64,000 nt of DNA from an uncultured Prevotella sp. GTDB taxonomy: Bacteria > Bacteroidota > Bacteroidia > Bacteroidales > Bacteroidaceae. The notes below the pieces were generated by a model, which searched no databases, had not been told where the DNA came from, and saw only the letters and a list, made by a program, of their open reading frames with translations. Below, in pieces: positions 52,398-60,525 of the stretch (its first letter is position 1; each line of letters starts with the position of its first letter). The position numbers were made by a program, and so were the translations under genes. The stretch lies in assembly GCA_900322175.1 (NCBI GenBank), contig ONYZ01000008.1:1-64000 (forward strand). The letters run 5' to 3'.

Positions 52398-54473
52398 TTA
52401 GTTTTTGAATTTCACTTTGAGTCCTACCACCAGCATTCGTCCTGGTGAGTAAAGAGCATATTTACGAGTCGACGAATCAATACGACGATCTACCTTGTCG
52501 AATATATTATCTACACCGATACTTGGTTCGAAATAAGCCCATTTTGCGGCATCAAACGAGTGAGTAGTATTAATATTCCAGATGCCAAAACCTGGAGCAT
52601 CCTCATAACTACCGGTATAATATGTCTTGGATTGCAGTCGTCCGTTCAAGTTCACCGTCAGTCCATATTTTCCCCACGAGTGATGATAGTTGGCCGCAAC
52701 AGTAGCAGCATGCCTAATACTGCGCTCTAATGCAGACCACTCACCATTACTATAGCTTCTAGCATACGTATATACATAATTGGCCGAGAGATTGAATCCC
52801 TGAATTACATTAGCCGACACATTTATCTGCATACCTTTCACATCACCCTTGTCGCTGTTCTGGTATAGCGCATAACTCACCATCTTGCCGGCCTGCTCCT
52901 GCGTCATTTCTGGAAACTCTGCCATCAACATTCTTCTACTGGCATCGTCTACATCCACATTCTGCTTCACCACCATATCATTTATCCGGTTAAGATATCC
53001 CGTCACACTTACAGCTATCATCTGAGTGCGATATTCTGCATTCAGCGAGAAATAGTTACTCTTTTCAGGCTTAAGGTTAGGATTACCGAAACTGATCTGT
53101 GCCTTACCACGATTCACTGAGAAATAGTGATAGTATAGCTCATCGAGTCCCGGTGCTCGGAAACCTGCCGAATATGTAGCACGGAAGCGGAAATTACCAG
53201 GCGCATACATCAGCGTAGCCTTGGGTGTAAGATGCTGGTCGAATGTCTCGTGATGAGTCAGTCGTAGACCTAGTGTCGCAGTAAAGTCCTTCAGGAACTT
53301 CATCTCGTGCTGGGCGTAGGCTGCAACCGAATATACATTCTGGTCGATATCACCACTAGTAGCCCTAAGATAGTCTTTACGCCAATCTGCACCGAAGATA
53401 GTTGTTGAGTTCTTAGTCAAACCAAGTATCGCCTTCAGTTGCCCCTCCATCATCTGTTGTTTCTTCGACTGTACATAGTCGCCGATAGCATTGGTCTTAG
53501 TAGCCACATCATATTCCTTGCCATAGCGGAATCTGTCAACTACAAAGTCGGCCTGCAGCGAATTCTTTGGTGTAAATTTATATATTCCACCAATATTCCA
53601 GCGCAGTCCTTTGTAGCGCATCTCGTAGTCGTTACCTCCCGTTATGCCGTCGCGTGTATCGGGGCGGTCGGTTATCTTGTATGAATAGTCTATGCCCGCA
53701 TTCAGTGCAATATGCAGATTGGGAGCATAAGTAAATTTCTGTCCTATAATATTTGAGCGATAGCCTGTAAACAGCGGTGCTATCGATTGCTGTGTCTCAG
53801 TATCCGACCCCTTCACATATTCCATATCGCAGTTGCGATAGCTATCGGCTCTGTCGTGCATAAACGATGTGTACGAACCAAAGCCGTTCTTGTATATATC
53901 CAGTCCTACCGACTCGGTCAGCACACCATGTCCAGACACTCTTGTATCTGATGTCGCGCTTACAAGATTCTGTGTAGGCTGATCGGTAATGATATTGATT
54001 ACTCCGGCGATAGCATCCGAACCGTATAATGATGAGGCAGCACCATCAAGCACCTCTATACGCTTTACTCGCGACATGTTTATGCGGTTCAGATCTACAT
54101 TATTTGATATGTCACCTGAAAGTTTCTGCCCGTTTATCAGTATCAGTATGTACTTATTGCCAAGTCCGTTCAGTCGTAGAAATGTTCCCATACTACTGGG
54201 AGCCATCGATGCCTGAGGCATCATTCGTGTCAGTGCGCCATCAAATGTGCTTATGCCCTGTTCGCTAATCTCCTGACTTGACAGAACGCGAACTGGGGTT
54301 GCCGTACTTTTCAATCGCTGATGATGGCCAGAACCGGTAACTACTACCGGGTTCAGATTATATGCACGACTTACAGCGGAAGAATCCTTCCGCTCCATCT
54401 TATGAATTTGCGAAAAAGCGGTACTCCCCGAAAGGAGTACCACCATGAGAGTTACTAACTTATATTTCATCAA
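52398..54473 (-). CDS. TonB-dependent outer-membrane receptor, cobalamin-locus type
   Basis: A 691-aa outer-membrane receptor with signal peptide (LVTLMVVLLSGSTAFSQ). The plug domain (VVVTGSGHHQRL near 45; LDGAASSLYGSDAIAGVINI near 140-160) and a 22-strand-type barrel ending in ...VGLKVKFKN with a C-terminal aromatic/basic strand are visible. The locus suggests uptake of a corrinoid or related compound. It is the second TonB receptor of this operon; the two are only moderately similar, so they may take different substrates or work with the CbiK-like lipoprotein that lies between them. Confidence 0.88.
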   Translation of the reverse strand: MMKYKLVTLMVVLLSGSTAFSQIHKMERKDSSAVSRAYNLNPVVVTGSGHHQRLKSTATPVRVLSSQEISEQGISTFDGALTRMMPQASMAPSSMGTFLRLNGLGNKYILILINGQKLSGDISNNVDLNRINMSRVKRIEVLDGAASSLYGSDAIAGVINIITDQPTQNLVSATSDTRVSGHGVLTESVGLDIYKNGFGSYTSFMHDRADSYRNCDMEYVKGSDTETQQSIAPLFTGYRSNIIGQKFTYAPNLHIALNAGIDYSYKITDRPDTRDGITGGNDYEMRYKGLRWNIGGIYKFTPKNSLQADFVVDRFRYGKEYDVATKTNAIGDYVQSKKQQMMEGQLKAILGLTKNSTTIFGADWRKDYLRATSGDIDQNVYSVAAYAQHEMKFLKDFTATLGLRLTHHETFDQHLTPKATLMYAPGNFRFRATYSAGFRAPGLDELYYHYFSVNRGKAQISFGNPNLKPEKSNYFSLNAEYRTQMIAVSVTGYLNRINDMVVKQNVDVDDASRRMLMAEFPEMTQEQAGKMVSYALYQNSDKGDVKGMQINVSANVIQGFNLSANYVYTYARSYSNGEWSALERSIRHAATVAANYHHSWGKYGLTVNLNGRLQSKTYYTGSYEDAPGFGIWNINTTHSFDAAKWAYFEPSIGVDNIFDKVDRRIDSSTRKYALYSPGRMLVVGLKVKFKN

Positions 54474-54485
54474 ACAAAGAGAATT

Positions 54486-55655
54486 TTATTCTTCAGGAGC
54501 AGTTGTTGGTGTAGAGAGAGCCTCGTCGGTACCAAGTTTTGCGATAGCCTCTCTGGTGTGGTTCATCCAAAGTTTGCGAACGGCACTACGCTCAGCCAGA
54601 CCTGGGATATACTCTTCGCCGCTCTTAATCTTCTTCCAGCATGGCTCTGCGAAGTTGGTCTCATAAGCAGCAGTCTCGATACCAGCCTCGTTGAACAGCG
54701 AGTACCAGCTCTCATCGTCATCCTCGTCAGCCATATCGTTGTGAGCGTGGTCACCAGCGATTGACATCAGAACAAACAGCTGAGCCTTCTTGTTCTCGTT
54801 GGCTGCATAAGTAACACTCTTGCTGAAGTCACCTATCTGATAGTCGAATTCACCACCAGCAATGTGCTCCAGCACATTCTCTGCATAGGTATCATCCATA
54901 TCTACTGTACCTACATAGTAGTTAGGATTGATGGCGCGCAGATTGTCCTCAAGCTGCAGATAGCGGATGTTTCCACCATAGTAGTCATAACCCTCGGGAT
55001 TACCATGTCCCATGAATGCTACGATACCCTGAGTCAAAGCAGCCTTCACATCTGACTCATTGTTAAGTGTATTAGCCAGAAGCTGTGCATCGCTCTCTTC
55101 TGCCATCAGCGGAGTACCTACTACCACATTCAGGTCGAGACTCTTCATGTAAGCATCTGTAAAGTCACCGTTACGGTTGTTCATGAAGTCCTTCACATAG
55201 CTGTCGCGAACACGACGATACTCCTCACCAGGGATAACCTGCAGCGACTGAACTACTATCTGCTGGTATCCAGCCAAACCGATAGCTGTGAGCCAGTGCT
55301 CTGGATCGTAATAATCCTTAGGATCTACATTCTCGCCAGCACGCGCGTTGTTGATACAGATAGCAGATGAGAACGACAGATAAACGTCCCAACCTGGGAA
55401 GTTGGCTCTGTAGTCATCTGCCACCTTGTCGAATGTGTCGTAAGCCTGCTCCCATGTAGAACCGAAAGCTACCAGAAGAATAACCTTATTGCTCTTCTTC
55501 TGAGCGTTAACTGTCTCGTTGACAGCCTGCTGATACCTCTCGTAGTTCGACTGTGTACCCTTGTTGTTGTCATCGTCGTCGCTACTACATGCTGTAAATG
55601 TTGCACTTGCAACGAAAGCCATCATGGCTAGCATCAAAAACTTAATCTGTTTCAT
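54486..55655 (-). CDS. cbiK: CbiK-like cobaltochelatase lipoprotein, predicted surface-exposed
   Basis: A 389-aa protein with a type II signal (MLAMMAFVASATFTACSSDD; Cys at about 23) immediately followed by SSDDDDNN, the acidic pattern of the Bacteroidetes lipoprotein export signal, so it is likely displayed on the outside. The body is of the anaerobic CbiK chelatase family (LLVAFGSTWEQAYDTFDKV; FMGHGNPEGYDYYGG; SIAGDHAHNDMADE with candidate metal-site His). Cytosolic CbiK inserts Co into sirohydrochlorin; a surface form may instead handle metals or porphyrins. It lies 12 nt before one TonB receptor gene and overlaps the other by 14 nt. Confidence 0.85.
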   Translation of the reverse strand: MKQIKFLMLAMMAFVASATFTACSSDDDDNNKGTQSNYERYQQAVNETVNAQKKSNKVILLVAFGSTWEQAYDTFDKVADDYRANFPGWDVYLSFSSAICINNARAGENVDPKDYYDPEHWLTAIGLAGYQQIVVQSLQVIPGEEYRRVRDSYVKDFMNNRNGDFTDAYMKSLDLNVVVGTPLMAEESDAQLLANTLNNESDVKAALTQGIVAFMGHGNPEGYDYYGGNIRYLQLEDNLRAINPNYYVGTVDMDDTYAENVLEHIAGGEFDYQIGDFSKSVTYAANENKKAQLFVLMSIAGDHAHNDMADEDDDESWYSLFNEAGIETAAYETNFAEPCWKKIKSGEEYIPGLAERSAVRKLWMNHTREAIAKLGTDEALSTPTTAPEE

Positions 55656-57759
55656 TGTTACTTGAGTTTAAATTAGACTTATATTTATTTGTAAGTTTCT
55701 TGCCTTCGTTGAATCTCATGGTCAGCGATGCATATACCGTGCGACCGGGCGATGTTGTTCCTAGATGTAGTCCGTGCGGGGTGCGGTCTACGTAGTTGAA
55801 AATATTGTCCACACCAGCGTCTATACGCCACAACTTACCTATCTGATGATTGGTAGACAATCGCCAGAGCTGATAGCCCTTACCATCACCGTCTATCTGA
55901 TAGTATCGCTTGCTCGACAAGCGGCCGTAAACACCTACCCCAAACTTATATCTCTTTGAGAAATCGTGATTCCAAGTGGCATATACGTTTGCCTTATGGT
56001 GGGCCATACCGTCGATGGTAACCTTTTGCATCACATCGTTTTCTGAATCATACTGATGAGCCTCGGTGTCAAGATAGCTATAACTGCCACCGGCTGTAAA
56101 GTGCCTGCCTTGATATCGCACCGTAAAGTCTATGCCATACGTCTTGGCATCCTCCATATTCTGATACTGGCGAACTCTTATCGGATCGTATTTCGTTATC
56201 AGGTCGCCAGGAGCCATCTTGGTGGGTATTGTTACCAGCGTAATCATATCTTCCACCTTATTAATATAAGGAGCTACGGTCAGCGTAAGATTACCGATTG
56301 TATATTCTGCACTGGCACCAAAGTAGTTTGATGTCTGTGCCTTCAGGTCTTCATTGCCCAAATACAGATATACACCATTCATATTCTTGATGTACTGATA
56401 GTGCAACTCCTTTGGTGTAGGTGTCTTATATCCCTGACTCCATGTAGCCCTCAGCTGCAAATCGCCTAGTTTCAGCATAGCCGATACCTTCGGAGTGAGT
56501 CGTGTACCGAAACCTTCATTGCGCGTAAGTCGCAGTCCTGCTGTAAGATATAGCGGATTGAGCAGTTCCAACTCATCCTGCACATAGATAGCTTCGGTGT
56601 TATCGGTAGCCTTTCCTCCTGCCACACGCATTGGTGCTTTAAGCCAGTCGTAGCGATACTCCAGTCCGGCACTCAATCTCTGGTCGTAAGGCAGAGTAAA
56701 TATACCTTTCAGCGATATGTTAGTCAGTCGCTGGTCGCTCTGTAGTTCCTTATCGCCGGGGAAGTAAGGGAAGTAGTTAGTAAACCTTCCGTTCACATAA
56801 CCATCAGTCAGCGTGGTGTCGGTATAGGCATAGTTGTATGCATGTTTTTTCCAGTCGGCATCCAGTGTGATTAGGTCGGTACTATTCAGTTTCCACTTTC
56901 CACCAACCGATACCGAAGCATTGTTATACTGCAAATCCCAAGTTTTTACATCCACACCAGGATGATGTCCGCAAGGGCGATAGATGCGTTTCCAATATAT
57001 GCTCCCGTCGGCATATAATTCGACAACAGGCGTCAACTGATAAGTTAAACGTTCGGCTATCTGCCAGTTGGTGTGGCGATTTACTGTTTTATTACGCGAA
57101 TCTGTAATGTGATATTCTGTCTGCTCGATAGCTTCTTCGGATGTATTCTGCCAACCGTCTGAATGCTGCAGTTGGAAATTGGTATAACTCGAAAGTTTAC
57201 CATAATTCAGCGCCAGTCCGTTGTGCTGTCTGATATCGCCATAACTACCTACACGAGAGGTGTTTTCGAACATAACACCTTGTTCGCGATGCTTCTTGGT
57301 GATGATATTGATTACACCAGCGATGGCATCGCTACCATACAGAGCACTCGATGCGCCCTTAACTATCTCTATCTTTTCGATGTTATGCGGATCAATAAGC
57401 GACAGATCGTTCTCACCACCATTGTCGCCATGCAGTCGGCGACCGTCTATCAGTATCAACACATACGAATTACCCAGTCCGTTCATCTGCAAACGACTGC
57501 TCATATCATTCTCGCTGAAGTCGAAGCTAGCGGTTAGTCCACTCAATATATCCTCGATGCTCTTTCCTGCATATTGCTGCAGTTGGCGATGGCTTATCAC
57601 CTCGGTCTGTACTGGCGCATCTTTCAGCAGGTGCTGGGTTCCAGTACCTGTCACAACCACTTCCTGCAAACTATCGGTACGCCAGATGTTGCTCTGAGCA
57701 CTTGCACCAACAGTAAACAGCCAAAGGCCAAAAGCCAATTTCTGTTTTAGTTCCATCAA
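55642..57759 (-). CDS. btuB: TonB-dependent receptor, BtuB-like
   Basis: A 705-aa outer-membrane receptor, first gene of the riboswitch-controlled operon. It has a signal peptide (LAFGLWLFTVGASAQS) and a plug with SLQEVVVTGTGTQHLLKDAP and IVKGASSALYGSDAIAGVIN. A long barrel follows, ending with SPGRTVYASLTMRFNEG plus an Asn/Lys tail. Control by the cobalamin riboswitch makes corrinoid uptake the best guess. It overlaps the cbiK-like gene by 14 nt. Confidence 0.9.
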   Translation of the reverse strand: MMELKQKLAFGLWLFTVGASAQSNIWRTDSLQEVVVTGTGTQHLLKDAPVQTEVISHRQLQQYAGKSIEDILSGLTASFDFSENDMSSRLQMNGLGNSYVLILIDGRRLHGDNGGENDLSLIDPHNIEKIEIVKGASSALYGSDAIAGVINIITKKHREQGVMFENTSRVGSYGDIRQHNGLALNYGKLSSYTNFQLQHSDGWQNTSEEAIEQTEYHITDSRNKTVNRHTNWQIAERLTYQLTPVVELYADGSIYWKRIYRPCGHHPGVDVKTWDLQYNNASVSVGGKWKLNSTDLITLDADWKKHAYNYAYTDTTLTDGYVNGRFTNYFPYFPGDKELQSDQRLTNISLKGIFTLPYDQRLSAGLEYRYDWLKAPMRVAGGKATDNTEAIYVQDELELLNPLYLTAGLRLTRNEGFGTRLTPKVSAMLKLGDLQLRATWSQGYKTPTPKELHYQYIKNMNGVYLYLGNEDLKAQTSNYFGASAEYTIGNLTLTVAPYINKVEDMITLVTIPTKMAPGDLITKYDPIRVRQYQNMEDAKTYGIDFTVRYQGRHFTAGGSYSYLDTEAHQYDSENDVMQKVTIDGMAHHKANVYATWNHDFSKRYKFGVGVYGRLSSKRYYQIDGDGKGYQLWRLSTNHQIGKLWRIDAGVDNIFNYVDRTPHGLHLGTTSPGRTVYASLTMRFNEGKKLTNKYKSNLNSSNNETD

Positions 57760-57814
57760 CTATTCCTTTTTCTCCCACCGCATATCCCTGTACGGCGATA
57801 CATTGTTTTTACTA

Positions 57815-57972
57815 AAGCAGGTCTTCTGACTTTCCTCAGTCTGCCTTACCTTCCCGATTGCTCAGTGGCGTTATACAGGCAGACCTCTTTTCCGAGGATC
57901 ACAGCTGCAGGTACAGTTCCGGACTCTCACCGGATTCCCTTACATCGTGGCGGCATCGGCCACCAGATTGCC
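57815..57972 (-). promoter_or_regulatory. Cobalamin riboswitch
   Basis: On the minus strand the RNA carries GGGAATCCGGTGAGAGTCCGG, the stem GATCCTCGGAAAAGAGG, the GCCACTGAG core, and the closing B12-box-type AGTCAGAAGACCTGC (57818-57832). It lies 56 nt or more before btuB ATG 57759 and should lower expression of the btuB-to-cbiB operon when adenosylcobalamin is plentiful. The divergent cobB operon is not downstream of it. Confidence 0.93.
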
Positions 57973-57984
57973 TTATTTTGGCGG

Positions 57985-57992
57985 CAAAGGTA
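57985..57992 (-). promoter_or_regulatory. -7 element of the riboswitch operon
   Basis: The minus strand reads TACCTTTG just upstream of the riboswitch; a TTG lies about 22 bp further. Confidence 0.6.
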
Positions 57993-58034
57993 CAACTTTT
58001 TTTAATGAATCGCGCAATATTTGTGGAATTTTTA

Positions 58035-58042
58035 TAAATTTG
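58035..58042 (+). promoter_or_regulatory. -7 element of the cobB operon
   Basis: TAAATTTG lies 18 bp before ATG 58061. An in-frame upstream start at 57947 would lie inside the riboswitch of the opposite strand and before this promoter, so it is not used here. Confidence 0.55.
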
Positions 58043-58060
58043 CACCAAAATCATCTCACG

Positions 58061-59338
58061 ATGCAAACTAAAACGTCTTTTATGATAGCAGCACCCACCA
58101 GCGGCTCTGGCAAGACAACAATTGCCCGAGGACTGATGAAGTTGTATACTGATAAAGGATTAAAAGTACAGCCTTTCAAGTGTGGTCCTGATTATATCGA
58201 CACAAAATTCCATCAGGCTGTGTGTGGTCGTCCTTCCATAAATTTCGATACCTTTATGGCCTCGCCCGAACATGTACGCGAGTTATTCGTACACTATGGT
58301 GCCGATGCTGACGTTTGTATCGTTGAGGGTATGATGGGGCTCTTTGATGGATATGACCGCGAAGTCGGTTCTACTTACGAGATTGCTCGAGCGCTCGACA
58401 TCCCAGTTGTTCTGGTGCTCGATGCCAAGTCGGCAGCATATTCTATGGCGGCATTGATTTCTGGATTTATCAATTTCAGGAAAAACATCCGCATTGCTGG
58501 CATTATATATAATAAGGTGGGATCAGAGCGACATTTCGAAATGCTGCGTCAGGTTTGCGAAGATTTAGGCGTTGAGTGCTTTGGGTACCTACCCAAGTCG
58601 GTCGACCTCGAACAGGGCTCGCGATATCTTGGATTAGACTTCTCGCAGCATTCTGATAACAACGAACTTATCAGTTTGCTAGAAAAGCATATTGCAATCT
58701 CTTCAATAAGCAGCCTGAATATTCCCAACGTGGGAACAAATTGTTCCCAACGTGGAAACAAAACATTCCCAACGTGGGAACAAAACGTACTCATAGCCCG
58801 AAACGATGAAAGTTTTACGTTTATCTATCAGGAAAACCTAGATAGATTTAAACAGGTAAGCTTTTTTGATCCCGAGAAGGATGTTCCATCACTAGATGGC
58901 ATCGACTTGCTTTACCTGCCTGGTGGCTATCCAGAGAAACATCTCGAAACACTCGTTGCCAACCGGGAATGCCGATGCGCCATCAAGGATTATGCCGAAA
59001 ATAGCGGTAAGATTGTTGCCGAATGCGGAGGGATGATGTATCTCTGCAAAGAGATTGTTACCGATGAGGGAACATATCCCATGTGCAATGTGCTACCCTA
59101 TTCGATTTCGGCACGTAAGGCTGATCGCAAGCTATCGCTGGGCTATCGCAGATTCGTACTCGATGGCAAGGAATATCGCGGACATGAGTTCCACTACACC
59201 CAGTTTGCAGGCGATGTTCCCGTCAGTATCACGCAAGTATATAACGCTAAAGGCGAGCCGATACCAACACCTGTATTTCGTTACAACAACGTGTTGGCAA
59301 GCTACACTCACCTTTACAAAATACCCGTAGAACTATGA
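58061..59338 (+). CDS. cobB: Cobyrinate a,c-diamide synthase
   Basis: CbiA/CobB, 425 aa, amidates cobyrinate at a and c using ATP and glutamine. The P-loop is in IAAPTSGSGKTTIARGLMKL near residues 8-27, and the family blocks VQPFKCGPDYIDTKFHQ and VEGMMGLFDGYD are visible. The glutaminase domain has the nucleophile Cys in VAECGGMMYLCKE. Residues about 221-242 are an insertion encoded by three palindromic repeats, between the two domains. ATG 58061 fits the promoter. It overlaps cbiET by 4 nt. Confidence 0.94.
   Translation: MQTKTSFMIAAPTSGSGKTTIARGLMKLYTDKGLKVQPFKCGPDYIDTKFHQAVCGRPSINFDTFMASPEHVRELFVHYGADADVCIVEGMMGLFDGYDREVGSTYEIARALDIPVVLVLDAKSAAYSMAALISGFINFRKNIRIAGIIYNKVGSERHFEMLRQVCEDLGVECFGYLPKSVDLEQGSRYLGLDFSQHSDNNELISLLEKHIAISSISSLNIPNVGTNCSQRGNKTFPTWEQNVLIARNDESFTFIYQENLDRFKQVSFFDPEKDVPSLDGIDLLYLPGGYPEKHLETLVANRECRCAIKDYAENSGKIVAECGGMMYLCKEIVTDEGTYPMCNVLPYSISARKADRKLSLGYRRFVLDGKEYRGHEFHYTQFAGDVPVSITQVYNAKGEPIPTPVFRYNNVLASYTHLYKIPVEL
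58721..58786 (+). repeat. Three palindromic TTCCCAACGTGGGAA-type repeats inside cobB
   Basis: Units at 58721-58740, 58741-58763 and 58764-58786 each contain TTCCCAACGTGG(G/A)AAC, a small inverted repeat. Together they add 66 nt (22 codons), so the frame is kept. They lie in the linker between the ATPase and glutaminase domains. Confidence 0.8.
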
Positions 59339-60525
59339 AGTTTTTCGTCATCGGAATAACAGATAATCCTAATCCATTCTTCCCGCCAGAGGTATTGAAT
59401 ATCATCCGTAGCGGCAAGGTATTCTCTGGCGGCAGGCGTCATCATGAAATTGTAGCACAGTTGCTGCCAGCTGATGCCGAATGGATTGACATCACTGTTC
59501 CGCTCGATGCCGTTTTCGAGCAATATCACGACGATGTCGTGGTTTTCGCTAGCGGCGATCCGTTGTTCTTCGGATTCGCCAATACCATCCGCAGACAAAT
59601 GCCCGAGGCTGAGATTGCGGTTTATCCTACATTCAATTCGCTGCAACTGTTGGCCCACCGACTGGTGGTGCCTTATCACGATATGCGCATAGTGTCGCTA
59701 ACCGGTCGTCCCTGGCCCGAGTTCGACAAAGCTCTTATCCAAGGCGCCAAGAAAATAGGTATACTTACCGACCGCGAACATACTCCCGCAGCAATCGCCC
59801 AACGCTTGATTGAATATGGTTACACATATTATAATATATCAGTTGGCGAGCACTTGGGCAATCCCGAGCGCGAGCGCATTTCGACACTCTCGCTAGATGA
59901 GGCCGCCAAGCGTACTTTCGACAATCCCAATTGCGTTATTCTGGTAAGCGATTCTTGCCGCGAAAATTCTTTTGGCATACCCGACAGCGAGTTCACTCTG
60001 CTCGATGGACGCGAAAAAATGATAACCAAGATGCCCATACGATTGCTTACCCTTCAGGCACTAGATTTGTCTAACCGTAAGGTTATGTGGGATATCGGAT
60101 TCTGCACAGGCAGTGTGTCTATCGAGGCTAGACTGCAGTTTCCGCATCTGCAGATTGAGGCATTCGAGATTCGTCCCGAGTGCGAGGCTATTATCCACGA
60201 CAATTGCCGCCGATTCGGTGCCCCTGGCATCGGCATCCATATAGGCGATTTCCTTGATGCCAATCTGACGGAGACACCTCGTCCTGATGCTGTGTTTATC
60301 GGTGGTCACGGCGGGAAACTACGAGAAATTATTGCCAAAATTCTACCCGTTCTTGCTTCCGATGGTATCATCGTATTCAACAGCGTTACATCGCCGATGG
60401 TACACACCGACAGCCACCAACTATGGGATGAGGCTTGTGCTGAATTCGGATTGAAACAAGAGCAACCACTAAGAATACAATTAAACGATTATAACCCAAT
60501 AGAAATACTGAAATGCAAAAGATAG
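59335..60525 (+). CDS. cobL: CbiE-CbiT fusion (precorrin-6Y methyltransferase, CobL-like)
   Basis: A 396-aa protein. The N-terminal CbiE part (KFFVIGITDNPNPFFPPEVL; VVFASGDPLFFGFANTI) methylates C5. The C-terminal CbiT part from about 215 (MPIRLLTLQALDLSNRKVMW; DIGFCTGSVSIEARLQ, a SAM-binding loop) methylates C15 and decarboxylates. It overlaps cobB by 4 nt and the CbiG-CbiF gene by 13 nt, so the operon is compact. Confidence 0.93.
   Translation: MKFFVIGITDNPNPFFPPEVLNIIRSGKVFSGGRRHHEIVAQLLPADAEWIDITVPLDAVFEQYHDDVVVFASGDPLFFGFANTIRRQMPEAEIAVYPTFNSLQLLAHRLVVPYHDMRIVSLTGRPWPEFDKALIQGAKKIGILTDREHTPAAIAQRLIEYGYTYYNISVGEHLGNPERERISTLSLDEAAKRTFDNPNCVILVSDSCRENSFGIPDSEFTLLDGREKMITKMPIRLLTLQALDLSNRKVMWDIGFCTGSVSIEARLQFPHLQIEAFEIRPECEAIIHDNCRRFGAPGIGIHIGDFLDANLTETPRPDAVFIGGHGGKLREIIAKILPVLASDGIIVFNSVTSPMVHTDSHQLWDEACAEFGLKQEQPLRIQLNDYNPIEILKCKR

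Noticed and set aside
57947..58060. N-terminal extension of CobB by 38 residues from an upstream in-frame start
   Set aside because: The extension overlaps the opposite-strand riboswitch, precedes the cobB promoter -7 element at 58035-58042, and is not part of the CobB family.
58721..58786. A CRISPR-like array
   Set aside because: The three units are adjacent short palindromes without unique spacers and lie inside an open cobB frame. No cas genes are present in the window.
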